A stretch of DNA of 64,000 nucleotides from Vanessa cardui (taxonomy: Eukaryota > Arthropoda > Insecta > Lepidoptera > Nymphalidae): the NCBI RefSeq assembly GCF_905220365.1, contig NC_061124.1, positions 1,800,501 to 1,864,500 on the forward strand, written 5' to 3'. Shown here piece by piece: positions 1-10,010 of this stretch. Both the position numbers and the translations under genes were made by a program. The number at the start of each line of letters is the position of its first letter. The stretch's first letter is position 1. Under the pieces are notes generated by a model. The model made no database searches. It was not told the origin of the DNA and saw nothing but the letters and a program-made list of their open reading frames with translations.

Positions 1-135
1 ATCACTTACTACTAGAAGAATAATTAAATTGGTTAATTTTGATAAAGCAATATTTAACAAATGAACGAATATATTATAGTATTGGCCAAGCTCAAATCAG
101 AAGATTAAAAATATATAAAGAATTCCATCACATAC
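1..135 (-). other. N: Intron following the EGF9 exon of Notch (partial)
   Basis: This AT-rich sequence lies 3' (minus strand) of the donor site at 135-134. The donor reads G|gtatgtg and interrupts the codon after the GKT of EGF9. Nothing else is recognisable here. The next Notch exon, which should supply Cys6 of EGF9 and then EGF10, is outside the window. Confidence 0.85.
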
Positions 136-329
136 CAGTTTTTCCAGGAGTACATTTGCAGTAAAACGCTCCAACACGATCGATACACGTGGCGCCGTTG
201 AAACAAGCAGCGCCTGCGCAGTCATCGATGTTCACAGAGCACTCGGGACCAGTCCAGCCGTTGACGCAGATGCAGGAGAACCCTCCCACAGAATTGGTGC
301 AAGTTGCGCCGTTTTGACACACGAGAGGC
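136..329 (-). CDS. N: Notch exon: EGF8 (Cys2-Cys6) and EGF9 (Cys1-Cys5)
   Basis: This internal coding exon belongs to the Notch receptor, the single-pass membrane receptor for Delta and Serrate. It is 194 nt, with acceptor atcaccag| and donor |gtatgtg on the minus strand. It enters at phase 2 (AG|G gives Arg) and leaves at phase 1. The translation starts R-PLVCQNGATC and ends CTPGKTG. EGF8 keeps the calcium-type pattern: DVDEC comes from the previous exon, and CTNSVGGFSC is here. EGF9 has NIDDC and CIDRVGAFYC. Both repeats carry a CxNGATC loop with Thr at the O-fucose position, and EGF8 ends CVNGWTGPEC, which fits the EOGT O-GlcNAc pattern. The match to insect Notch EGF8-9 (CICVNGW, AACF-GATCID-VG-FYC) is strong. 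The EGF8 Cys1-Cys2 loop (ALRPLV) is one residue shorter than the Drosophila loop as I remember it. Cys6 of EGF9 must come from the next exon. Confidence 0.96.
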
Positions 330-756
330 CTGGTGATGAAGAAAAATAATAAGATTATGAATTACAATACTCTTATTTAAAAACCGACAAATTGTGCTTT
401 AAACAATCAAAAATTTGAGTTTATTAAAACATTTTTCCCAAATTTCCCGCTTAAAAAGGTACCGATTTACACTTTCTCGAAAATTCACGCTTATTAACCG
501 ACATTTTTTGTCTTAATTCGGCGGTGGAAATTCCGCGGTCACTTTGAGGAATATTTTCAAAGAATGTTAAGTGAACTGCTTGATATTAAGTTTACTTCAA
601 AGCTTTTTAAATAATAATAATTAAACAGCAGAAATGATTATAAATCTAAGCATTTCGTTTTTAGCATTTAACAAAAGAGGTCAGAGATAAGGTAAATCAC
701 AGTTTCACAACACAAAGACCCAAAGGCTAAGTTGGAACAGGCGTGCCGCGGGCGCG

Positions 757-768
757 TGCGCTTGCGCA
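757..768. promoter_or_regulatory. NRF-1/Ewg-like near-palindrome TGCGCTTGCGCA
   Basis: This 12-bp GCGC-containing near-palindrome sits in a short CpG-rich patch (735-770) inside AT-rich intron. The same 12-mer recurs at 29799-29810. NRF-1 and its fly relative Ewg bind TGCGCAYGCGCA-type sites. The TT centre departs from that consensus, so function is only a guess. Confidence 0.25.
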
Positions 769-1391
769 TGTTATATCTGATCTTAAAACGACCAATATTA
801 CTAGTTACATTAGAAATCGGGTTATAAGATGAAATAAATTATCATTGCGAAATACCAACAAGTACACTTAAATCGATCGTTACAAGGTATCATTTTTAAA
901 TAAGAACTATTATCAAACGCAAACCGCGTTTAGATATTACAAATATAATAATATACAGCACCACACTCTAAAGTCCAAGCCTGTAATTTAAAGACTATTA
1001 TATTTATGATATTTGAAGTGAGGAGCAGGTTCTATTTTGAACTGCTCATAAATGTTATTTACATTCAAAATCGATATTTATTCTCAAATGTAACGATAGC
1101 AAAGTAAAAATCATTAATGATAAGAAATCGTTTTAGGCCGATCAGATATAATTTTAATTGAATACAAATCAATAAAAAATCCATAAAATAAATTAAATTT
1201 TAGTTAATATCAATTTGAGATACTCAAGCGAACGATGTTTTAAGTAAAACGTCTAAATCAAATATGTATTCAATATTTTGATATAATAATATCGCAATTG
1301 TCAAAAAGTATTAATTCGTTTTAGGACAACATCAAAATATACCGAAAACAGATTACAAGTTTCTTCGTGTGAATTTGATCCTTCTCATCAC

Positions 1392-1617
1392 TAGTATAAA
1401 ACAAAGTCGTTTTCTCTGTCCCTATATGCCTATGTATGAATAAATCTTGAAACTATGCACCAGATTTTGATGCAGTTTTTTTTAATACATGTGATTTGAG
1501 AAGAAGGGGTTTATATATAATACATGGACAATTTACTAAAGAAATAGTGATAATTGTAGAAGTTTCCACTGTGATGTCATATCATTGTACCCGTGCGAAG
1601 CGGGGGCGGATCGCTAG
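1392..1617 (+). mobile_element. Non-autonomous Helitron-like element, family H1
   Basis: It runs from TATAAAACAAAGTCG to GTGCGAAGCGGGGGCGGATCG followed by CTAG-T. It shares both ends and much of its middle (GATTTTGATGC, AATACATG-ACAAT, GATAATT-TAGAAGTTT) with copies at 23452-23695 and 48297-48526. The CTAG terminus without terminal inverted repeats, with a GCGA...TCGC pair just inside, fits Helitron 3' ends. It has no coding capacity, so it would have been moved by enzymes encoded elsewhere. Confidence 0.6.
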
Positions 1618-1882
1618 TTTTAAATAAGTAATCAATCTTTAAGATTATATAAAAATGCTTTACTGAATATCCTATAAACTGGATATTCAAAAGGAACCTA
1701 CAATGAAGACCAGTAGCGTTGAACTCGACGCGGAAGACATTCGCGATCACAGTCATCATCGTTAATCATAAGTTACTTTACCTAGCCGAGTTTAAAAGGC
1801 TACGATCAGAACTATACCTTATTTGTATGAACAGATGTACCAACTATGCCTTATGTCTTATTAATTTCATTCTTAATAGCGT

Positions 1883-2154
1883 TTGAGCTGAGATGGCCCA
1901 GTGGTTAGAACGCGTGCATCTTAACCGATGATTGCGGGTTCAAACCTAAAAGCACCACTGAATATTCATGTGCTTAATTTATGTTTATAATTCATCTCGT
2001 GCTCGGCGGTGAAGGAAAACATCGTGAGGAAACCTACATTTGTCTAATTTCATAGAAATTCTGCCAGATGCACAAACCTTTTTCTCGAAGGGAGAGGAGA
2101 CCTTAGCCCAGCAGTGGGAAATTTATAGGCTGATGTCGTTGTTCTTTGTTGTTG
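1883..2154 (+). mobile_element. SINE family A copy (tRNA-derived), with target-site duplication
   Basis: The tRNA-like head has an A box TGGCCCAGTGG (1894-1904) and a B box GGTTCAAACC (1937-1946). A conserved body follows (ctcgtgctcggcggtgaagg), then the 3' end gcccagcagtgggaaattta and a tgttgttg-type tail. A 9-bp direct repeat TAATAGCGT brackets it (1874-1882 and 2155-2163), consistent with LINE-mediated insertion. Compared with the copy at 31328 it lacks about 50 bp in the middle of the body. Confidence 0.85.
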
Positions 2155-2569
2155 TAATAGCGTATAAAATATTGACCAAATCGAAATCATCAAACTTTAT
2201 ATTCTCTGTTGTGACATTCTTGAAATATAAGTAATTGTTGTATAGTAAATACTCGTATATCTATAAGCTACATAGCGCACGCTCATCATCTATAATTATA
2301 ATCATTGCTGTAGTCAAAGCTCAGCGAAATTTATTACCTTCCAGAGACTACCGGCTTCTCGGCGTGTTTGTATAATGACCGCGCCCAGGTTTTCGCAAAA
2401 CTGCGCTTTAAAACTTTGTCGTGACATAGCCGAGTCAAAATTTTGCAGTAATTAAATATAAAATTGGTGTCGAATTACGAATAAGTGAAAGAAAATATAG
2501 CTCAATGTGAGTAGCACTTTTTAAATTAAAAAAAATCACTTTCAATGTTTAAAAGAGATGGAGCGGGCT

Positions 2570-2783
2570 AAAGCCTGTTGCTGGGTTCCTTTGAGGAGAA
2601 GGTTTGGAACAAATTCTACCACGTCGTTTTAATGCGGGTTGGTGGAATACACATGTAGCTGAATTTCTTTGAAATTAGACACATGCAGGTTTCCTTGCAA
2701 TGTTTTCCTTAACCGCCGAGCACGAGATAAATTAAAAATATAAATTAAACACACTATCGTTTTAACCACTTGACCATCTCGGT
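2570..2783 (-). mobile_element. SINE family A copy, reverse orientation, diverged
   Basis: On the minus strand this reads from a cgagatgg...caagtgg head, through ctcgtgctcggcggttaagg, to ccttctcctcaaagg. It is the same family as the copies at 1883 and 31328. The B box and the segment around it are lost between about 2735 and 2765, and the 3' end is degraded. No clear target-site duplication was seen. Confidence 0.8.
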
Positions 2784-2974
2784 TCGAAAGATATCAATTC
2801 GTAATATTTAAATATGCAGTGGTCAAGTGAGCGAGCGATTTATTGCCCGTTACATCGTGACACGGAACATCCATATTTCAGATCAATAAATTTCGCCAAA
2901 ACGAGCACAAGAACTGCATCACAATGTCGAATAGTGCTGCCACGACGTAGGGAGATGGATGTCGATAAATAAAT

Positions 2975-3027
2975 AAATCCCGAACGACCAATCGCTCAAC
3001 CGCAATCCCGAATCGACACGACCAATA
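2975..3027. repeat. Imperfect direct repeat with two CCAAT motifs
   Basis: Two similar blocks lie side by side: AATCCCGAACGACCAATCG, then AATCCCGAATCGACACGACCAATAG. Each has an ATCCCGAA core and an ACGACCAAT end. CCAAT is the NF-Y core. The block is richer in CG than its surroundings. It could be a small regulatory duplication or part of an unrecognised repeat. Confidence 0.4.
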
Positions 3028-3422
3028 GAAAGTTGGATGTTTTAAAATTCCAAAATATGTGTCTATTCCAGTACGGTACAAGTAACTTCCGACGGATGGA
3101 ACTATTGATTAACATGATTAATGTTTGTTAGATAAAACTAAATTGAATACCAATGGGCTACCGCTGTCAGTAACAAATGATCACGGTGGTACACTTGTAA
3201 TGGAGACGGCGGCTTGCATGTCATACACACGTCGATTGATATTACTGTTAGTTGAATTATTTAGCTTATCTTTTGTTTTTACCTTATCTACGAGGTAATA
3301 TCGTTTTTTTGAAAACGAAACGTTATTCGTGTGAAAGCATGTGTCATTTGTCTTTGGTCCTGTAATATTACTTTTTTAAATTTCAATTCACTTGGGACTT
3401 ATCTAAATATCTTTATTTAATA

Positions 3423-3672
3423 TCTATACATTTATATTGTAATAAAATTGGAGTGTCTGTTTGTAATATTAATATAGCCCTTTTTTAATCAATGCATGTA
3501 TGTATACACGGTACATATACCAAAATAACATTATATTACAATTTTTGTCAGTCTATCTGTTTGTTCTAATCTGTGGAACGGCGGGACTGATATTATAAGG
3601 AGTTACTTAGGCTATAATAGTTTTTTTTTTTTTTTTGTTAAATTAAAACGCGAAAGTCGCGGTTGCAGCTAG
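3423..3672 (+). mobile_element. Non-autonomous Helitron-like element, family H3
   Basis: It begins TCTATACATTTATATTG, has GGAGTGTCTGTTTGTAAT near the 5' end and CTGTGGAACGGCGGGAC in the middle. It ends GCGGTTGCAG-CTAG-T. The same landmarks occur in reverse at 52847-53087. The 5' TC and 3' CTAG termini fit Helitrons. An internal T run of about 16 (from about 3621) is probably secondary. Confidence 0.6.
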
Positions 3673-4424
3673 TAATAAATATATTTTGATGTTGTTTAGG
3701 TCAGAACTCATTGTGGAAGAGTAATCTTAATTGAATATTTATAACAATGTCTTTGAAATTAATGAAATAAAACTTTCATAGTTTATTTTCATAGTCGAAG
3801 GCCAACGCGCATACTAAGCTGAAAAAACTAGCAACGCATTTTTTGTCGTTTAAGTTAACGGTTTTTTCTATTGTAATAATGACAAAGTTTCACTTAGTTA
3901 ACTCACATAGTTTTTCATTTCAGTTTTCACTGTTTTCGAAATAACAAATAGGATTTGAAGCATTCAATACCCAATACCTAATTTACTAAAAATTGAATGA
4001 ATTGCTTTGGAATTAAAACAGTGTACCTTATACTTTTCTTGTATCGAGACTAAGTTTTATTATAAATGACTTAAGGTCGATATTCGGGCAACCACAAATT
4101 TAATTAAGTATATCAAATACTCTTTCATTATTGTTAACATTATCTGCAGTCTATCTCTCATTACCATATAACCACCAACTTAACGAATATATAGTTATAT
4201 TATCAATGAATCCGTTAAATATTTTAAAACTTTCAATAGAATATATTAACATTAACGGCTACTGTTAGAAACGAAAGTTGTTATCTGAAAAGCTTCGGTA
4301 ATCGTATGGCTTGTTCGATAATTATCTAAAAGGAGAACCGATTTGTGTAATTAATAAATAACTCAGTATTAAATTAAATTAAAGGCCGAGTGTCGTTCAT
4401 GAATAAACATGTCCACTTTCTCGG

Positions 4425-4745
4425 TGGATTTCAAATCAAATCGAATCAAAATAAACTTTATTCAAGCAGGCTTTTACAAGCACTTTTGAATCGTCATTTT
4501 ACAATTAAGTGAAGCTACCACCGGTTCGGAAAATAGATTCTACCGAAAAGAACCGGCAGGAAACTCAGTAGTTACTCTTTTTCAGCAAGTTAGTGTTAAA
4601 TACAATTATTTACATTAATATATCCTGCTTCGAAATCAACAGGTATTAACTCCACGCTTTTTTATCATCTATAAAATCTTGTATCGAATAATATGCCTTT
4701 TTTACCGTTTTTTCTTGAAACAACTGTTTGGGAGATCTTTCTACT
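4425..4745 (-). mobile_element. 3' end of a non-LTR retrotransposon (CR1/Jockey-like), minus strand
   Basis: Read on the minus strand, bases from about 4732 to 4646 encode QLFQEKTVKKAYYSIQDFID, then DKKAWS and a stop at 4648-4646. This KKAYYS...D-F--DK-AW ending is typical of the ORF2 C-terminus of lepidopteran CR1/Jockey-type LINEs. A 3' UTR of about 200 bp follows (ggttcttttcggtagaatc, cttgaataaagtttatttt-type end). Only the extreme C-terminus is present, consistent with 5' truncation during target-primed reverse transcription. The exact clade is uncertain. Confidence 0.7.
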
Positions 4746-4754
4746 TGTGATTTT

Positions 4755-5000
4755 GAGGCTTTATTTGTAGTACTTGGCATGGTGAGCTTTGTGCAAGCTG
4801 GTCTGGAGGTACCATCCACACATCACATTACGGCCAAACAGTAATACTTATTGGTGTGTTTTTATTGGAAGATTGTTCGAGTGAAATTACAACCGTAGCT
4901 TGCCAATATGAATTGACATCTAAGGGACGGTTTAATGTTTCTGGCAACTATATTGTCTATGGATCACAACACTATTCCTATTAGAAGAATTATTTGCCAA
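4755..5000 (+). mobile_element. Degraded SINE family B copy
   Basis: The stretch gagctttgtgcaagctggtc, then gaggtaccatccac and ggccaaacagtaatactt, aligns by eye with the head of the better-preserved copy at 61601. The rest, including a tattgtctatgg motif, is heavily diverged. It sits between two outward-pointing LINE tails. Confidence 0.5.
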
Positions 5001-5559
5001 CTAGCTAAATTATTTGAAATAAAAAAAAAACACTTTTTAATGTTAATACCGAAATGGTAACTGTTTACATATACAACTTAACGACACTAAGGTTTGATAT
5101 TAGAATCTACTTGAATGACATTAGTATTGCAAAATTTATTATTAAAAAAAAAAAACTTAAAATGTTGCCATGAATAAATAAGGCCATTGCATGAAATCTA
5201 CAACAATACCTGATTAGTTGATTTAAATGGTCTCAACCGAGCATAAATACTTAAGTAGTGTAAAATATGACATCTTTTCAAAATCAATAAAAAAAAACGT
5301 CTTATTTAATTATGTACAGATAACTAATTATGTATGATAGTTTAATGGACAAATAGATCAATTATTACTTTAACTTTAATGGTTTTTTAATTATATATTT
5401 GTAATCTTAATAACATAGATAGCAATAAAATATCATTATTGTCAATGTTATAATAAAAGTATCTCGAAGTACTCGAGCCCTTAACAAGCTTTGACTGGAG
5501 TTAATAAAACCGACTCAATACGTCGCTGTTACAAAATACTTAACGGCATTTATATCTAC

Positions 5560-6250
5560 TAATAAAAGCTCATACAAATAAAAAAATACATAAAACATTA
5601 ATTGTTTATCTAACAAACATACCGTCAGTCATTTTACATCGATCTTTCAACAGTAAATCTTCCAGATATTAATTTTCCGACATTCAAAAAACACATTTTT
5701 AACTTAGTCGTTTCATAAATTTAAATCATTTGTAAAACAAATTCAAATTACAAAAATAGTTAAAGAAGGCATATTTTTCAATACAAGATGAAAAAGCGTG
5801 GAATTAATACACATAAAATGGCATTTAAGTATTACTATATTTTTTAATGTTGAAAAAGAGTAACAATAACAAAATCAATATTACGGATCGTGTAAGAAAA
5901 ACCGTATAATTATAACCGTATATATCTATCACGTCTATGTCGGCGAAAACTGGTTCCCATATATCTTAATATAATTCCCTTATGTATATCGGTTATATAC
6001 CTTTTTGAATTTTAAAGCAAATAAAACTGTGAGAGATATTAATATCATATCACTTTTTGGGTGGAATATCTATAAAAATGATCGTATTTTTAATATAGTC
6101 CAGAAACTACTGTAACTAGAGTACTGAGTTTTTTGCCGGTTCTTCTCGGTAGAATCTACTTTTCGAACCGGTAGTAGCTTCACTCAATATAGTTGTTTAA
6201 CGATGGTTCAAAAGTGCTTCTACAAGCTTACTTGAATAAAGTATATTTTG
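5560..6250 (+). mobile_element. 3' end of a non-LTR retrotransposon (CR1/Jockey-like), plus strand, decayed
   Basis: This is the same element type as at 4425-4745 but in the opposite orientation. A decayed ORF2 C-terminus reads DLSTVNLPDINFPTF and later AYFSIQDEKAWN plus stop (about 5776-5813), with a frameshift and an in-frame stop upstream. The 3' UTR (gccggttcttctcggtagaa; cttgaataaagtatatttt) ends near 6250. The FIDD residues of the other copy are missing. Confidence 0.65.
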
Positions 6251-7575
6251 ATTTTTTTAACGTCACAAAACCATAATGAAATATACGCCAATCTTTCGCC
6301 TCTCTAATGATTCATTCCATTAATTACAACCTCATAAAAATCTGTTCAGTAGATTCTGGATTTAATCCAGAATCAGTGTTCAGACACACAGACCTTAGGG
6401 TACTTTGTCTTGTATGTAGTTGTTATCGTTACTTTAGGAAACTCTCCTCAAAACATCTTAACACCTGAATGGATATTGAATCCAACAAAAAAGTTAAAAA
6501 CATAATATTATAGTAACCCGATATTGCGCACGCATTTATCTGTTACGTTTTACGTGCCAGCGGGCCGGATTGGATGACATTATCCCCTTTAAAACGCAAC
6601 CATCAATAATCAACTCTAAGCTTTCGTGATAGAGTTTAAATTACCATATATAATACACAAACGAAAATGCAATACAGTGAAATAAGAGCGGAAAGAACGC
6701 AGAATCGTTAAGCAGTTTTGACAACTTTAAACAAGCGTTACTAAAAATGTAGGTTAGAGCAAAATGTTTTTTATGGTGTCGTAATAAGTGCTATAATTGC
6801 TTTTCTAACGTTGATTAAAATTTGTCTTTGAAAAATTCGGCGGGCGGTCTGAGACATATCATATTTTGAGTATGTTATTAAATTAAAGGACAAAATTTTG
6901 TTGTGAGTAATTTGAAAGTTAGGAATTTTTAAGGGTAATGTATTTACTAAAGTACTGAGGAATCGTGGAATAAAGACAGACAGAATTAGCCACTTGCATT
7001 GAATATTATTAACCTATTAAGGACAGTAATAATTTTACCAAGTATGATGTAAACAGATTTATTATTATAGAATGTTTTATTTGCTCTCAAACATCAAAAC
7101 CTCTATTCCTCCCCCCTACTACAGGAATCGACGATCATTTTAACTTTGCCTTTGGACGGTTAAATTCAAATTTTGTTCGTATCGATATTACCAGCATTAT
7201 CAACGCTGTTCAGCCGTGAGGCATTACACTAAATAAAAATTCACTATTTATATACGAACATCAAATCAGGAATATTAATTCACCCGTAACAACTTATAAC
7301 TCGTTTTAAATATATACATAATATGGCGTTTCTCGAATCGAACATAAGTCAAAGCTAGACGAGCTGGCTCTGATTAAAACTTGATATTGGATTGAATGTA
7401 AATTACCCTTAATTTGTATAATTTAGTATTTGATGTGGATTTAAGGAAAAAATGCACAAGGAAATATTTGAGTTATATAAAATCCGATGTAAATTAGAAG
7501 ATCTTAAAAATTGACGCGTTAGATCATTGAGATATTATCTTCTTTATAAATAATCTAACGTTTTTGTTGTTGTAA

Positions 7576-7844
7576 TATTGGTAGGTAGAAGAGCCAATTA
7601 TGATGGTAATAGATCACCACTCCTGATAGACAGTGGCGCTTTAAGAAATATTGACCTTTCCTTATATCGTCATTGCGTCACCAACTTTTGGGACCGAAGA
7701 TGTTATGTCCCTTGTGCCTGTACTAGTTAGCCTACCCTTCAAATTGAAGCTCAAAAATACTACTACTGAGTTTCCTGGTTGACTAGGTAGTCAAGATTAG
7801 TAAGTTCTATCTACCCAAAAAGTCTTGCACGAAGCCCTACCACC
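7576..7844 (-). mobile_element. SINE family B copy, reverse orientation, diverged
   Basis: The order of landmarks matches the copy at 59698: gtaagaaatatt-type, cgtcattgcgtcaccaac, gatgttatgtcccttgtgcc, tacccttcaaa and gaagccctaccacca. Many substitutions and small indels make it clearly older than the 59698 copy. Confidence 0.7.
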
Positions 7845-8524
7845 ATTTATCTTACTAATATTTCAAAGATTAAACATGTTTCGTCTAAAATGTTATATCT
7901 CTACAATACGTCACAATTGAATGGTGATTATTTCTTGCAAATGTTTTTGTACAATTAATAAGACAATTGAATTGTCATATTATTTGTGCCTGTGAACAAT
8001 TTTTCGGCATACATACAAAGGTACCGAATAAAAATTTAGCGTTAGACAAAAAAAGATCTTATCGCATCGCATTAAGAATGAAGATCCTCCCTCATAGCTT
8101 CGTAATAACTTCCAATTATTATTGTAACGGCTATTGTTACCTTAAATAGAATTTCGTTGCGCAGTGTCGTCAGAAAGTCGTACGAAATTGATCTTTAATA
8201 CATGGTGATAAGGGTTTATTGAGTAACATTTGACATTGGCAGGTGTGACTTGGTACACCGTTTTGTGATAGATACTATACACCGATAGCTTGTATTAAGT
8301 TTTTTGTTAAATGAAAAGAAAGTTTAAAGACTTTGCGCATTAAATCAGAAATTTGATAAAATATATTATTATAAAGAAATAACATAGAGCAAAGTCCCCC
8401 AAAAGTTCCAATACTGGGTGAATGCCATTTTTCGTTTAAGAAAATGATTGGACACTTCATCACGCTGCTACAGTCACATTCTTGTAGATAACTGTCATTG
8501 TATCAACAAGATATTACAGGCGCA

Positions 8525-8690
8525 CAGTATATATTATCGCCCGCGCCTTCGCTTGGGTTTTAGGGTGTTGGTTGTCATGTGTTACACAAAAAAGTGGACC
8601 ATGTCCTTTCCTGGAGTTCAAGTTTGCTTCATCCTAAGTCGCAAAAGAGCGACAGATATACAGACATTTATAATATTATACTATAGACAA
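8525..8690 (-). mobile_element. Non-autonomous Helitron-like element, family H2, reverse
   Basis: The reverse complement reads attataaatgtctgtatatc, then gcaaacttgaactccaggaa, acatgacaaccaacacccta and aagcgaaggcgcgggcgat. It shares this series with copies at 20237 and 24370. An 88-codon frame opposite (8448-8714) is only an artefact of the repeat. Confidence 0.55.
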
Positions 8691-8770
8691 CGCAAATCAC
8701 ATCAGCCTAAGTGAACGGTTTATGACAGATTTTAGGTTGAGAGCTCAAAGTATTGCATCGTGTAACTTAC

Positions 8771-8933
8771 CTCAATGCACATTCATCAACGTCCGCCTCG
8801 CACAAGGTTCCAGTGAATGTCGGGGGACACTCGCACGTATACGAGTTCAGGCCGTCGATACAGGTCGCACCGTTCTGACAGAGGTGACCAGGGCAGTCGT
8901 CGATGTCGATCTCGCAGTTCTGGCCTCGGTAAC
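8771..8933 (-). CDS. N: Notch exon: end of EGF6, EGF7, start of EGF8
   Basis: This 163-nt exon has acceptor ttcccag| and donor |gtaagtta on the minus strand. It enters at phase 1 (G|GT gives Gly) and leaves at phase 2 (AG|G gives Arg). It encodes GYRGQNCEIDIDDCPG, then the HLCQNGATCIDGLNSYTC loop and CECPPTFTGTLCEADVDECA, ending LR. That is Cys6 of EGF6, the whole of EGF7 and Cys1 of EGF8. The GHLCQN core and DVDECA are diagnostic of insect Notch EGF7-8. EGF7 keeps an O-fucose site (CQNGATC) and a calcium-type DIDDC...D...Y pattern. It lacks the Gly in the Cys5-Cys6 loop (CPPTFTG) that EOGT normally needs. The exon is much richer in GC than the flanking introns. A 99-codon frame on the opposite strand is its shadow. 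Confidence 0.96.
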
Positions 8934-9206
8934 CTGGGAATCAAAGGAAATTATTATAGTGACATTTTTTAAGGATACAGAGACTATATGGTCTAGTACA
9001 TTATCTGATAGCATTGTATAATTAATATGTATACATTTGTTTCTTCTAGATGATCAAAATTCATTGATCACATGCAATGGACTCGTAAATCGATCCATTT
9101 AACTAATCGACTCCAAATAACATCGCTTTTCTTGTTATCATGATTATGATCATTAGTTTTTTAACAACTGGAGCATAACGCAAGTCCAAAACTACTGTAT
9201 AATATA

Positions 9207-9325
9207 CTAGGTGTCGCCTATGTCTATATATGTCCTTCCTTAAAGTGGTTTAATGGTTTGGTTTGGTCGTTAAAAGACAGACAGACAAAGTTACTTTCAC
9301 TATTAAAATATTACTATATATAATT
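9207..9325 (-). mobile_element. Helitron-like element, family H2, reverse, short
   Basis: On the minus strand it reads tagtgaaagtaactttgtct, then gtctgtcttttaacgacc, aaggaaggacatat and a 3' end ggcgacac-CTAG-T. These are family H2 landmarks in the right order, with an internal deletion relative to the copy at 20237. Confidence 0.55.
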
Positions 9326-9763
9326 TAATATTCAATGCGTAAGATACAAAGTACGCAAGGTTCATAGGTTCTCCATATTATCGATGGTATAAACCTTAAG
9401 ACCATATAAGCATCACCACCTGCCTTCAATGTCAGTTTCTCTGAAATGTTATTTTTATTGGACGTGCTGGTGTCTCGACTGGGTTATGACCTTGGAGGTC
9501 TTTCAACTTTGGCAACGTGACTCATTCGGTAGTTATCATATCGGATTACAAGCATTTACTTTTATTAGGACGATAATTCTGACCCAATCGGTTCGATAAA
9601 AGCTCGTAAATGGCCCATGTGCTGGGGAAAGAGTTTGTGGATAAGGAACAGGCAGGTTTTTATCAGACCTGTACGAGTTTCCGAGATGTTTGTCCGAGCA
9701 TGAGATAAATTACAATAATTGAAAATTTAGTTATGCTTATTGAATTTTAACGCGTTCTTCGGT

Positions 9764-10010
9764 TATAATTAATAATAATAATAAATATGAGACAACATCG
9801 CATACATTACTCTGATCCCAATGTAAGTAGCTGAAGCACTTGTGTTATGGAAATCAGAAGTAACGACGGTACCACAAACACCCAGACCCATAGAAAACAT
9901 AGAAAACTAATGGTAATCTACATCGACTCGGCCGGGATTCGAACCCGGGATCTCAGAGTGGCGTACGCATGAAAACCGGTGTACACACCACTCGACCACG
10001 GAGGTCGTCA
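9764..10010 (-). mobile_element. SINE family C copy (tRNA-derived)
   Basis: On the minus strand the head has a tRNA-like A box (TGGTCGAGTGG) and a perfect B box (GGTTCGAATCC). A body follows with cataacacaagtgcttcagc, and it ends in a tattattatta tail. A second, more diverged copy is at 63691-63888. The tRNA-like part (about 9927-10010) would not fold as a full functional tRNA followed directly by a terminator, so I call it a SINE rather than a tRNA gene. Confidence 0.8.

Larger units (their letters stand above)
330..8770 (-). other. N: Notch intron between the EGF7/8 exon and the EGF8/9 exon (8,441 bp)
   Basis: This long intron has no supported gene. It holds, left to right: a small CpG-rich patch at 735-770; a Helitron-like element (1392-1617); two copies of tRNA-type SINE family A (1883-2154 and 2570-2783); a duplicated CCAAT-containing motif (2975-3027); a second Helitron-like family (3423-3672); two oppositely oriented LINE 3' ends with a degraded SINE between them (about 4425-6250); a diverged family B SINE (7576-7844); and a reversed Helitron-like copy (about 8525-8690). 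From 6260 to 7560 I see only AT-rich unique-looking sequence. Open frames of 60-88 codons here fall in repeats or look random. Confidence 0.85.

Noticed and set aside
2040..2234. 64-codon frame in the first intron region, and a similar one at 31481-31663
   Set aside because: Both start inside SINE family A copies and share sequence only because the repeat does.
8722..9021. 99-codon plus-strand frame over a Notch exon
   Set aside because: It lies antisense to the EGF7 exon, and its length comes from the GC-rich coding sequence on the other strand.
9927..10010. Possible tRNA gene on the minus strand (good A and B boxes)
   Set aside because: The same sequence continues into a conserved non-tRNA body and a simple tail, and a second copy exists at 63691-63888, so it is a tRNA-derived SINE.
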